From NCBI GenBank assembly GCA_028718125.1, contig JAQUMN010000013.1, positions 1 to 64,000 on the forward strand: 64,000 nucleotides of DNA. Reading direction: 5' to 3'. The translations under genes and the position numbers were made by a program. The DNA is from Kiritimatiellia bacterium. Its GTDB lineage: Bacteria > Verrucomicrobiota > Kiritimatiellia > JAAZAB01. This document shows positions 26,563 to 34,940 of this stretch, piece by piece (positions within the stretch are counted from its first letter, which is position 1; each line of letters opens with the position of its first letter). Below the pieces are notes generated by a model. That model searched no databases. It saw only the letters and a list, made by a program, of their open reading frames with translations, and had not been told where the DNA came from.

Positions 26563-26880
26563 TTTTATTCTCCTTAAGTTTACACCCTCTGTGCCCAAAG
26601 TCCTAACAACGGAATAACAAGAAAACCAGAAACACCGCAGGGGACAAATGCTATCAGAACGATATTGGCAGGGCAATCAGGAAGGGAAACGCCGCTCATT
26701 GTGAAGAGGGCCGGTCATCGGTATGTGCTTCAGGTGGGCGGTTGGTCAGGGTCGTTTGTGCCGCCCCGGTCAAAATCGCACCATCGGGATGTCCGCGGCG
26801 TCGGTGACGGCGGCACGGCCTTCGCAAAAGTCGCGCGGAAATATTCCGGTTTCCTGGCGCATACAGGGTGTCTTTCAGAA
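26563..26880. other. 318-bp gap without a recognised gene
   Basis: This stretch lies between two minus-strand genes of the carbohydrate run. I see the AAGGAG ribosome site of the downstream gene at its lower end, no convincing promoter, no hairpin followed by a T-run, and no open frame with family features. Confidence 0.5.
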
Positions 26881-29433
26881 TCAGAACTCAACTTCAAACT
26901 TCATGCCAGCGGGCAGCCGTTGGAAGAGGATGCGGTCGCTCGTAAAGTGGCGATAGGCGCGCCCGTTGATTCGCACCTTTTTGATCGGCTTGGCTCCCGG
27001 GTGGCGCAACAGGATGTCGCCGGCCACGGGGCCGCGGCCGGCGGTAATTGTAATTTCGCCCGTCATGCGATCGCCTGTGTGATCGACCCGTATGGCACAG
27101 GAGACCGCGCCATGTTCCGTCTTCCAGTCGCGCAGTGAAAATGACTGGAGGGGTTCCAGCCAGGCGCGCGGGACGCCCCGCAGGAAAAACAGTCCCTGTT
27201 CCCGTTCGAAAATAATGGCCTCGGCGATCATCGTAATCAGGCGGGCGCTCCCGCTTGGATTAACCTGCACCGGCGCCCAATACGGATCAATGGCGCTGAT
27301 TCGTTCGGTCGTTTGGAGCGTGTCGGTCAGGCAGAACGCGATCAGGCTGTAGAGCGTCAGCAGCGCTTTCTCCGGCTCATGGCGTTCAAGATAAATTCGG
27401 TAGCGTTCGTATTCTACAGCAATAACGTAGTATTCGGCGCCCTTAATGCCGCATCGCGGAGCGCTGTCGGTGAGTTGTTCGTCATCCAACCGGTTGCATA
27501 ACCCCAGCAGTTGGCGCCCGCCCGTGCTCAAACGCCGGTCAATCCGCCGATACAGCTCGCGGAACAGCGCCGAACCGACCGGGGTCATCCCGGCATTCAG
27601 GGCGATCAGCATGGATCCTGCCCAGGCCCACGGGATGGGACCCTTGGGCGGATAGACGACGTGCGGCACAAGATCCGAGCCGGGCCGCAGCGTGAGCGCG
27701 ATCCGGAACATGCGCTGCAGGCACCGGCGATAATCATCGACCTCGTCCTGGAGATGTTCCGGGAGTTTGATCCCGGCTCGCTGAAAGGCCTTGACTATCT
27801 GGTGGAGCCCGTTCCAGGAGGGGCAATCGGTAAAGGCGTAGAAATAGCCTCTTTCCTCGGTATCCGTGGCCCGGGCGCTGGGCAACAGCCCGTAATGCCG
27901 CACCGGCCGGCCGTGTGCATCCTTGACCTTGGTCAATTGGCGCTGGAGGTGAATCCATTCCATGGCCATGAGCGCCGAGGCCGTCTTGGCCTTCAGCCAT
28001 TCCCGGTCGCCTGACAGGAGATAATGCCGGCCCATGACCCCCAGCATGCAGCCGGTATCCTGCATCCAATTACAGTTGGAATCGAACGCCCCGCTTAAGG
28101 TCGAGATTTCGGCTTTTTCCGGGCCGGACCAGTCAATCTGTTTGCGGGTGAAATACTCGATTATTTTGGCGGCTTCCGCATGCAATCCAAGCTGGTCGAA
28201 CGTGTCGGCGCAATGGCGGGCTTCGCCCACCCATGCGGCCATCGGCCAGACCGATCCCTGGCTGGGGAAAAGAACGTCATCCGTTTCCACAAAACGGTGA
28301 TGCATCTGGTGCAACGAAATAACCTGGGCGCGCCAGGCGTTCATGACGCGCGGCTCCGGGACCCTTAACTGGGCGCCGCGTTTGAGAATCAGTTCCCACC
28401 GGCGAATGCATTTGGCGCGCTCGCGTTCATACCGCAGGCGGCGTACCGCCCGCAGGCGGCGCACCGCTTGCCGGCCGGAGGCGCTCCAGAAACGGTCGGC
28501 AAAGCAGGTCCGGAAGGTAAGTTGGAGGCTTGCGCCGGGGGCGAGTTCCAGCGAAAAGCAGGGAACTTTTTCCTTCGGCTTGAAGCTGTCGGGATGCGCG
28601 TTGCCGGGAAACTTGCCTAACCGCAAGGCGACATTTGGCGGACAATCAACCCGGCAGATCATCCGGCCGTTGTGATAGAGCTCATGGCCGCTTTGTTCGA
28701 GACGCAGGCTGCCGCTTGCCCAGGCGCCGGTTGGATAACCATTGAAACGGCCGTAGTTGCACCAGCCGAAGGCGGCGCGCGGCGCGATGGCAAAACACTT
28801 GAATAACTGTTGACGCAAGATTCTCCGGCCGGGATTGCGGACCGTCAGGCGCTCCCAGAGCACACGATTATAGCAAAAAGTGCCGGGCGATTCCTCGTCG
28901 GCGCCGACCACGAAGCATTCGGCGGTAAACTCGGCGCCATTCTGGTTCCAACGGGTCGTGACAATCGGCAGCCCCCGGTGGGCGTTGAGCGCCTCATGGA
29001 GATAATCGGGAAAGCGGGCCGGGTTGCCGATAGCCAGGCCGGTGCCAAAAACGCCCGGATCCGGCGGTCGGCCTCCGCGGACGCGGCCATCAATGCGCAG
29101 GACCGTCAAATTCGGGTGAAGCTGGCAGAATGCATAATCCGCTTTCTCCTGCAAGGGCGTGTGAAAAACCGCCGGATGCGCGATCAGTCCATCCAATTCG
29201 GCCAGCGTCACATCGTGCCGGCGCCGGGCAACGGATTCCGGCGCCAGCGATTGCAGGCCGGGCGGGGGGCTATACTCACCGCGCCGTATGCCCTCGCAGG
29301 TCTTGAAGCCCCGCCACATTTCCTCGGGCGTTTTTTGTTTGTCGCCGCGGGTCAATCCCTCCGGGGCCTTGAGCATTGCCCGGCGGGTTATGGCATCCAG
29401 GGCATCCTGGTGTGTGGCTTTATTCATGCGCAT
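26881..29433 (-). CDS. Six-hairpin glycosidase-like protein of unassigned family
   Basis: An 850-residue protein without a signal peptide. The N-terminal third is beta-rich (TRWNQNGAEFTAECFVV, then RVLWERLTVRNPG), and the rest is helical with segments typical of alpha/alpha-barrel glycosidases, including FPSQGSVWPMAAWVGEARHCADTF and NCNWMQDTGCMLGVMGRHYL about residues 350-480. I could not place it in a numbered family; GH63, GH65, GH78 and GH127 share this general plan. Asp and Glu residues in those segments are candidate catalytic groups. It starts ATG 29433 or ATG 29427, the latter with AAAGAG six bases before. It is flanked by GH116 and TolB-GH2 genes on the same strand. Confidence 0.6.
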   Translation of the reverse strand: MRMNKATHQDALDAITRRAMLKAPEGLTRGDKQKTPEEMWRGFKTCEGIRRGEYSPPPGLQSLAPESVARRRHDVTLAELDGLIAHPAVFHTPLQEKADYAFCQLHPNLTVLRIDGRVRGGRPPDPGVFGTGLAIGNPARFPDYLHEALNAHRGLPIVTTRWNQNGAEFTAECFVVGADEESPGTFCYNRVLWERLTVRNPGRRILRQQLFKCFAIAPRAAFGWCNYGRFNGYPTGAWASGSLRLEQSGHELYHNGRMICRVDCPPNVALRLGKFPGNAHPDSFKPKEKVPCFSLELAPGASLQLTFRTCFADRFWSASGRQAVRRLRAVRRLRYERERAKCIRRWELILKRGAQLRVPEPRVMNAWRAQVISLHQMHHRFVETDDVLFPSQGSVWPMAAWVGEARHCADTFDQLGLHAEAAKIIEYFTRKQIDWSGPEKAEISTLSGAFDSNCNWMQDTGCMLGVMGRHYLLSGDREWLKAKTASALMAMEWIHLQRQLTKVKDAHGRPVRHYGLLPSARATDTEERGYFYAFTDCPSWNGLHQIVKAFQRAGIKLPEHLQDEVDDYRRCLQRMFRIALTLRPGSDLVPHVVYPPKGPIPWAWAGSMLIALNAGMTPVGSALFRELYRRIDRRLSTGGRQLLGLCNRLDDEQLTDSAPRCGIKGAEYYVIAVEYERYRIYLERHEPEKALLTLYSLIAFCLTDTLQTTERISAIDPYWAPVQVNPSGSARLITMIAEAIIFEREQGLFFLRGVPRAWLEPLQSFSLRDWKTEHGAVSCAIRVDHTGDRMTGEITITAGRGPVAGDILLRHPGAKPIKKVRINGRAYRHFTSDRILFQRLPAGMKFEVEF

Positions 29434-29535
29434 CTCTTTCAGGGGTTGGTATCGAACGCATAGGTGCGGCGCGCTTCCATGGGCCAGATAAACTCCCGGC
29501 AGGGCCGGAAGAAGCGACAGCGCCTGATCTCACCT

Positions 29536-32091
29536 TTAGACAAAACTTATTTCCAAGCGCCGGGTCTGTCCCTCGCGGATGAGGCAATCGCGGCGAAACA
29601 CGGTGGCGCCCAGCCCGGTAAGCTCCAGTCGCTTGAGCGTTAAGCGGCCTTTCAATACGGAAAGACCGACTCGCGCCGCGCCCCGCTTAAGAATAATCCG
29701 GCATTGTCCCCAGGCGGAGCCGTTGGACCAGAAGTGGCAACCGCGCCTGGCGGCAAAGGTCATCGTTCCGGTCACGCCCGAATAGTGAAACCCGGTCAGC
29801 GCCGGCACAGCCGCCCACGCGGCCATGGCGCGTGCGTAATGATGGCCGCACTCGGCTTCGTCGAAGGGGCTGCGCTTGCGGCCATCGAAGCGATGGCGGA
29901 TGTCCCGGATACATTCTAGGCCCTGCGCGATGCGGCCTTCCTGGATAAGCTGGACGGCCACGACGTATTCGAAGCCGGTCATGACTTCCGTGAAATAAAT
30001 GAAAGGAAATTGCGGCCGGCACTTCGGGTAATGCGCCATGACCAGTCCCGATTCGTCGCCGAGCGCGTAACCGCGCAAGCTGTTGAAGCACCGCCCTATT
30101 TTTTTGCGCCGGTTATAGGCGAGAATGCTTTGAAGCGTCCGGCGTACGTGGGCGGGAGCCAGCAGGTAACCCAGGCCGCACAGGTGCGCCATGTACTGGC
30201 CGACCAACTGGTCAACCAGGCAGCCATGTTCAAGCTGATGGTTGAGCGCCTGGCCGGGCTTGAGCGCCCCGGTAAAATTCAAGCCTTTTGCGATTGCAGC
30301 CGGATCGGCCGGTACGCGCACCTGATGCTCGAAATATTCGCCATTAAATAAATGCCGGTCGGTCCATTTGCTTCCGCGCTCGAAAAGCGTGCGGCATTGA
30401 GCGGCGAAATCCGCTTCGCCAACCTGGCGGGCCATTTCTTCGCCCGCGCGCAGCGCGCCGAGATACCAGCCTTCCATCTGGGGATTAGGCCCGAAATATT
30501 CGACATCCATGGTATTGTGCTGGCAGCCTTCCATAACCCCGTCCCGGTCGGCATCCCAGCCGCCGGCGATCCAGCAGAAAGCCAGGGCGGCCTTGACCTT
30601 CGGCCATAATCGGGCCAGCCACGCGTTGTCCCCGGACAGTTGCCACTCGCGGTAGATTTTCAGGATGCAGCCCATCTGTCCGTCGGCGGCGGCCCGGCCG
30701 TATTTCCGGGCCTGACTTAAGGGCAGGTAAACCCGGAAACTCATCAGGCCGGTGTCGTCGGTGGCGCAGTCGAATTCGGTTGCGCGCATGTCCCGGGCAA
30801 GCTTGCCGAAAAGGAACGGCGTGGCCTGCTCGTAATTCCAGACGTGCGTGCAGTTGCCTTGGCAGATGCCCGCATGGTCCATGCAGCCTTCCCAACCGAA
30901 GAATTTTCCGTCGGGGGTGCGGAAACAAGTCTGCGTGCGCAGGGTGCTCAAATTAAAGAGCGCGGCTTCCTTGACCTCGACGGGCAAATCGCTCCCGCAA
31001 AACGCCTGCACAAAGCGCAAGGTGCCATGTTCCAGGGCGGCCAATTGCGGCGCCGTTTTTTTGACCACATCCCAGGCGTCGCGATAACGGGTGGTGTAAT
31101 AGTTGCCGATCAAATTGGCCCTGGCGACGGATGCACTCGTGCCGTCCCTGGGCGCGACCAGCGGCGTCCAGGATTGGCGGTTGGGAAAATGCCAGGCGAC
31201 CAGGAACGTCACCGTGCGTTCCGAGTGCGCCGGCAGATTAGAGGCGACCGCCAGCGAGGCCATGGGATCGGCGACGGGTTTGCCGGTTCGTTCCGAGAGC
31301 CGACCGTCATGATTTAAGTCGTCCCAGAAGTCAAGCAGCGCATCGCCGTCGGTCCAGGGCACATTCCAGGGCGCCATCCAGTTCGTCCGGTACGTTATGC
31401 TGCGGGTGGCCAGCGTGGCGAGGGCCAACGACCCGTATTGTTCGGCCTGCTTCGCCACGCCGCGGGATGCCATAAAAATACCCGCAAGTCCGGCCGATGC
31501 GCGGAATTGGTTGAAATTATCTTTCGGCCCCGGTGCGTTGGGAGAGCCGTCCTGGCCGATGAAATTCCGCAGAACACCGCACAGTGAGGTCCGTACGACG
31601 CCATTGGTTCGATTGGTCAGCACGAAACGCAGGACCGCCAGGGGTATGCCGCTCTTTTCGGCATCCGGCGGGATCAACGGATTGAATCCCTCCAGCCGCA
31701 CGGCAACCGGTACATCGGGATCGGAAAGCCGCACCTGTCCGAAAGGGTAGGCAGCGGCAAAGGAACACTGGCGGAAGCGCGGCATGCCATGGGTGGGCGC
31801 CGTGCTGCCGAAGGCGCCCTCGTAATTTTCCTTGTCGAGCGGGCCCTCAACCAGTCGCGTGACGGCATGCCCTTGGGCGGATTTTGTGTAAAGCGCAAAA
31901 AAAGAATGCGGATTGAAACCCTTGGCCGGGCGGTTCATGATCTCCCAGTTGCGGAGATTGCCGTTGCCGCCCAGCGAGACCGTGCCCGTGCCGATGCCGC
32001 CCAACGGCAGGGCGATGCGGCGCAGATGATCGCCGTCATAAAGCTTCACGCGCGGCCAGGTTGAATTCCAGGCCGCAAATTTCGCTTTCAT
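29536..32091 (-). CDS. GH116-family beta-glycosidase (GBA2-like)
   Basis: An 851-residue protein of glycoside hydrolase family 116. The N-terminal domain opens with LPLGGIGTGTVSLGGNGNLR followed by NWEIMNRP, the hallmark of the GBA2_N domain. The C-terminal alpha/alpha barrel contains WDADRDGVMEGCQHNTMDVE and the conserved Asp529, matching the catalytic acid/base Asp of GH116; the nucleophile Glu is expected in the stretch near residues 395-425. The family includes beta-glucosidases, beta-xylosidases and glucosylceramidases. No signal peptide is visible, so it likely acts on imported oligosaccharides in the cytoplasm. The start has a weak AGAGGC site. Confidence 0.88.
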   Translation of the reverse strand: MKAKFAAWNSTWPRVKLYDGDHLRRIALPLGGIGTGTVSLGGNGNLRNWEIMNRPAKGFNPHSFFALYTKSAQGHAVTRLVEGPLDKENYEGAFGSTAPTHGMPRFRQCSFAAAYPFGQVRLSDPDVPVAVRLEGFNPLIPPDAEKSGIPLAVLRFVLTNRTNGVVRTSLCGVLRNFIGQDGSPNAPGPKDNFNQFRASAGLAGIFMASRGVAKQAEQYGSLALATLATRSITYRTNWMAPWNVPWTDGDALLDFWDDLNHDGRLSERTGKPVADPMASLAVASNLPAHSERTVTFLVAWHFPNRQSWTPLVAPRDGTSASVARANLIGNYYTTRYRDAWDVVKKTAPQLAALEHGTLRFVQAFCGSDLPVEVKEAALFNLSTLRTQTCFRTPDGKFFGWEGCMDHAGICQGNCTHVWNYEQATPFLFGKLARDMRATEFDCATDDTGLMSFRVYLPLSQARKYGRAAADGQMGCILKIYREWQLSGDNAWLARLWPKVKAALAFCWIAGGWDADRDGVMEGCQHNTMDVEYFGPNPQMEGWYLGALRAGEEMARQVGEADFAAQCRTLFERGSKWTDRHLFNGEYFEHQVRVPADPAAIAKGLNFTGALKPGQALNHQLEHGCLVDQLVGQYMAHLCGLGYLLAPAHVRRTLQSILAYNRRKKIGRCFNSLRGYALGDESGLVMAHYPKCRPQFPFIYFTEVMTGFEYVVAVQLIQEGRIAQGLECIRDIRHRFDGRKRSPFDEAECGHHYARAMAAWAAVPALTGFHYSGVTGTMTFAARRGCHFWSNGSAWGQCRIILKRGAARVGLSVLKGRLTLKRLELTGLGATVFRRDCLIREGQTRRLEISFV

Positions 32092-32130
32092 TATGTTTGC
32101 CTCTATCGCGTACTTACTCGGAAATTTTTA

Positions 32131-32160
32131 ACTACGAAACACGCGAAATACACGAAATGG
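32131..32160. repeat. Iterated CGAAATAC-type word tract
   Basis: ACTACGAAACACGCGAAATA and following CACGAAAT show an 8-nt period; the partial inverse GTATTTCGTAGTTG occurs at 32279-32292, so the 234-bp gap between the GH65-like and GH116 genes has inverted ends of this word. Nothing else is recognisable there. Confidence 0.5.
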
Positions 32161-32325
32161 ATTCGGATTAATGAATATAGTATACCAACAAGTTTGTTTT
32201 CCGCTGGAGACGGATCTGCTCATCTGGGCGAAGCCTCGGCCTGTGGCATGAACCTTCTTCCGTTTTCGCGCTTTTGGCGTATTTCGTAGTTGTCTCTTTC
32301 TTGAGTAGCAGTTATTCCATCGCAA

Positions 32326-34536
32326 TCAAACGCACTTGACCATTTGGCCGGGTTCCAGGGTTAGCCGGCGTTTAAAACCACCCGGCGCGCTGAGCTGCAC
32401 GATTCGCGTTTCCGTATGGTCGTTGGTAATCTCCAACCGCTCCAAGCGACCGTCTTTGAGGCCCGCCGAAACACGCAATCCGTCCTCCGTGGTCAGATTC
32501 TCGAAGGAGACGGTCTTCCAATCCGGCGGCAGGGTCATGAGCACCCGCAGATGTTCGCCGACTCTTTGCAGGAGCAGCCCGTGTACGGCCCATAGATAAG
32601 CCGCATGCGCGGTAAAAAACCAGTCTCTGTAAAGCTCGCCATGGCAAAAAATACGTTCCGGGATTCCGCCGTAGCAGTTGGTGAATTTGGCGTTTTTGCG
32701 CAGTCTTTCCCATGCTTGCGCGTCGCCGGACTCGGCCAGTATCCGGATTGCCCAGTTCTCCGCCCAGGTGAAGTTGCGCGCCAGATAACGGTTGAGCCCC
32801 ATGCTGTTGTAACCATCCAGTTCCTTGTCATATTTGGAAATAGCCGCCATGGTATTGGCGCGCGCCGGATGGTCCGGAAACAGGGAAAAGATCAGCGAGC
32901 CCCAGTGCGGCACGCGCCCGCCATGGAACGACTGCATTACGCCATGCTCATCCACGTTGCGGTTGAGCGCGTCCCAAAGCAAGGCGCGCAACCTGGGCAG
33001 GTCGGGCCGGTAGGGCTTGCGCCCGATTTTTTCCGCTGCCTGCAGATAGTAATCGATGCTTTTGATAATCCCCGCGCAGGTCCAGGTGTCGGTGCTCTTC
33101 TTGTCCACCACCGATTCATCCGGCCCGGCGCAGGCCGCCAGCGCAGCCGTTTGCCCATCCGTCCGCACCAGTTTTTCGATCAGGAACCGCAAGGCGTCCT
33201 CCATGACCGGATAGGCTTGCTCCAGGAACTCGGCGTCGCCGCCGGCCTGCCAGACCTGGGCCATCTGGATGAATGCGTCCCCGTTATTATGGAATTGGAT
33301 GGCGCGCGCGGCGTCACGCGTGAAGAAGCGGCGGTTGCTGGTCCAGGAAAACCGCGCTCCGCCGACGCCCAGTTGCCTGGCCACGTCGCGCGCTTCATCC
33401 AGTTTACCGATCCAGAATTCGGAAATGCGCCGCGCGTCGTCGCGGCGATTGCTTCCCAGCCAGGCCATCGAGCAGAACCAGCTGTCCCAGAACATGCAGT
33501 TCTGCCACTGATACGGCAGAATGCCCATAGGCATGAATCCCGTCGCGCGGTTGAAAACGCTGTTCAAAACATAGAGCGAAGTGTCGTATATATATTGCAG
33601 GTCGCTGGCCGGTAAGCGCACCCGGGCCCGGTCGTTGTAAGCCTGCCAGGACTGGACATGCGCCGCGCGTGTTGGCGCATAGCCATCCGCCTGCGTCCGG
33701 GCGATTAATGCCGTCAGGTCTTTTTTGGGATCAGGCGTGTCCTCAGAATCGAGAACCGCCGTGTAACACGTCACCACCGTTCCGGTGGTGAGCGCAGCCG
33801 TGACCAGGCGATCCTTGGCGCTACCTTTTGCTGAAGCTTCCTCATTTGCCCCGACTCCCTGAGAGGCCGGGGCTGCGGGGGAAAAGTCGCAGGACACGTC
33901 ATACCAGGTCGCGCACGCTCCCCGGTAACCGCAAATTTCATAGGAAAAGCCGAGCATGCGCTTTTCGCGCGTTGTCCAGTATTCAACGCCTTGGGCGACC
34001 AGCGGCAGATCGTTTCCACAGGTGCCTGCATCATGGCGCGGCGGGCGGATGCAGAATTCAAGGTGGAATGGGGTCGCCGGCGCCTCCAGAACCTCGTAAC
34101 GCTCGACCAGGATATGCTCGTCGGTCAGGAAGGTGGTAACCTTCAGGCTGATTTGCCCGGGATCGCGGTGACTGAATTGGCTGAACCGGGTGGTGACCGT
34201 CGCTGTTTTGGGGTCAAACACCTGTTCCATTTTAATCGGCATGATCTCTTCCGTGCCGATAAACAAAAGCGTTGCCGGATGGGCCAGGCAAAGGCTGCTG
34301 CCATAGGAGGTGTCCGATTTGAAGTTCTTGCGGTCAGTCTTGAACCAGCCCAGGGAAGTTTTGTCGGGCAATAGCCCGGAATAATGCAGAAAACTCAGCG
34401 AATCCGTGCTCCCGGCCGGATTAACCATGATTGCATCCGTGCCGTTGGCCAGGATGATCGGGAAATAAGGGCGCTCCGGGAAACAGGCGCCTTCCGGGGT
34501 TGCCGCCAAACCGCCTTGCTGGTATTTTACATTCAT
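32326..34536 (-). CDS. GH65-like alpha/alpha-barrel glycosidase
   Basis: A 736-residue protein. The N-terminal beta-sandwich (about 30-290) ends with a linker to an alpha/alpha barrel. The barrel has WQNCMFWDSWFCSMAWLGS, like the FWD segment of GH65 and related families, and CAGPDES with Glu474, where GH65 enzymes carry their general acid Glu. It may be a hydrolase or a phosphorylase acting on an oligosaccharide; GH65, GH37 and GH63 relationships cannot be separated by eye. No signal peptide is visible. I chose ATG 34536, which follows AAGGA; ATG 34560 lacks a site. First gene of the minus-strand carbohydrate run. Confidence 0.65.
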   Translation of the reverse strand: MNVKYQQGGLAATPEGACFPERPYFPIILANGTDAIMVNPAGSTDSLSFLHYSGLLPDKTSLGWFKTDRKNFKSDTSYGSSLCLAHPATLLFIGTEEIMPIKMEQVFDPKTATVTTRFSQFSHRDPGQISLKVTTFLTDEHILVERYEVLEAPATPFHLEFCIRPPRHDAGTCGNDLPLVAQGVEYWTTREKRMLGFSYEICGYRGACATWYDVSCDFSPAAPASQGVGANEEASAKGSAKDRLVTAALTTGTVVTCYTAVLDSEDTPDPKKDLTALIARTQADGYAPTRAAHVQSWQAYNDRARVRLPASDLQYIYDTSLYVLNSVFNRATGFMPMGILPYQWQNCMFWDSWFCSMAWLGSNRRDDARRISEFWIGKLDEARDVARQLGVGGARFSWTSNRRFFTRDAARAIQFHNNGDAFIQMAQVWQAGGDAEFLEQAYPVMEDALRFLIEKLVRTDGQTAALAACAGPDESVVDKKSTDTWTCAGIIKSIDYYLQAAEKIGRKPYRPDLPRLRALLWDALNRNVDEHGVMQSFHGGRVPHWGSLIFSLFPDHPARANTMAAISKYDKELDGYNSMGLNRYLARNFTWAENWAIRILAESGDAQAWERLRKNAKFTNCYGGIPERIFCHGELYRDWFFTAHAAYLWAVHGLLLQRVGEHLRVLMTLPPDWKTVSFENLTTEDGLRVSAGLKDGRLERLEITNDHTETRIVQLSAPGGFKRRLTLEPGQMVKCV

Positions 34537-34625
34537 TGATTTGTTCCTTGGGTAATTCACGAAAAGTTTGCCACTTCGCGCGTCAAATGTCAGCGCTAAA
34601 CTTCTGTAGCATGGCGTGAAGCCAC

Positions 34626-34741
34626 GGCTGCGTCAAGAACGGTCTCGCAGTAGCTCGACCCTCCATGAACGCCAATTTTTTCGCGATATTGGAGGGCGGA
34701 GCGCTGGGACGCCGCTGGTTTCAGCATGGATGACGCAGCCC
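34626..34741. repeat. Palindromic 117-bp element, copy 2
   Basis: Begins GGCTGCGTCAAGAACGGTC and ends GATGACGCAGCCC, same orientation as copy 1, differing at a few positions (for example GCAGTAGCTCG for GCGGGAGCTTG). It lies in the 404-bp divergent gap between the GH65-like gene and the FAD dehydrogenase gene. The rest of the gap holds a candidate promoter at 34770-34799. Confidence 0.85.
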
Positions 34742-34769
34742 CTGAATTGCTGTTTGCGGCAGTTTGCGG

Positions 34770-34799
34770 TTGCAAGGTTCAACGCGTTCATGTTAGTTT
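34770..34799 (+). promoter_or_regulatory. Tentative promoter with a LacI-type palindrome in the spacer
   Basis: TTGCAA (34770-34775) and TAGTTT (34794-34799) are 18 bp apart, and the spacer contains the perfect palindrome AACGCGTT (34781-34788) centred on CG, as in many LacI/GalR-family operators. The -10 match is poor. It would drive the FAD dehydrogenase and racemase pair. Confidence 0.25.
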
Positions 34800-34940
34800 G
34801 TTTCGCAAGTAGATGCCGCCGTGTTTCTGGCGTAAGTCTTTTTGCCGAAATGATTTGAGGTGTGCCGGTCTGTTTTATTTGCGGATAATATTGGTTGCCG
34901 TTAAATGCCGACAACCTGTTTTTTAAAGGAAAATTGTTTT

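Noticed and set aside
26665-27138. A 157-codon plus-strand frame across the gap and the end of the 850-residue gene
   Set aside because: Half of it is the antisense of a real gene and the rest has no features.
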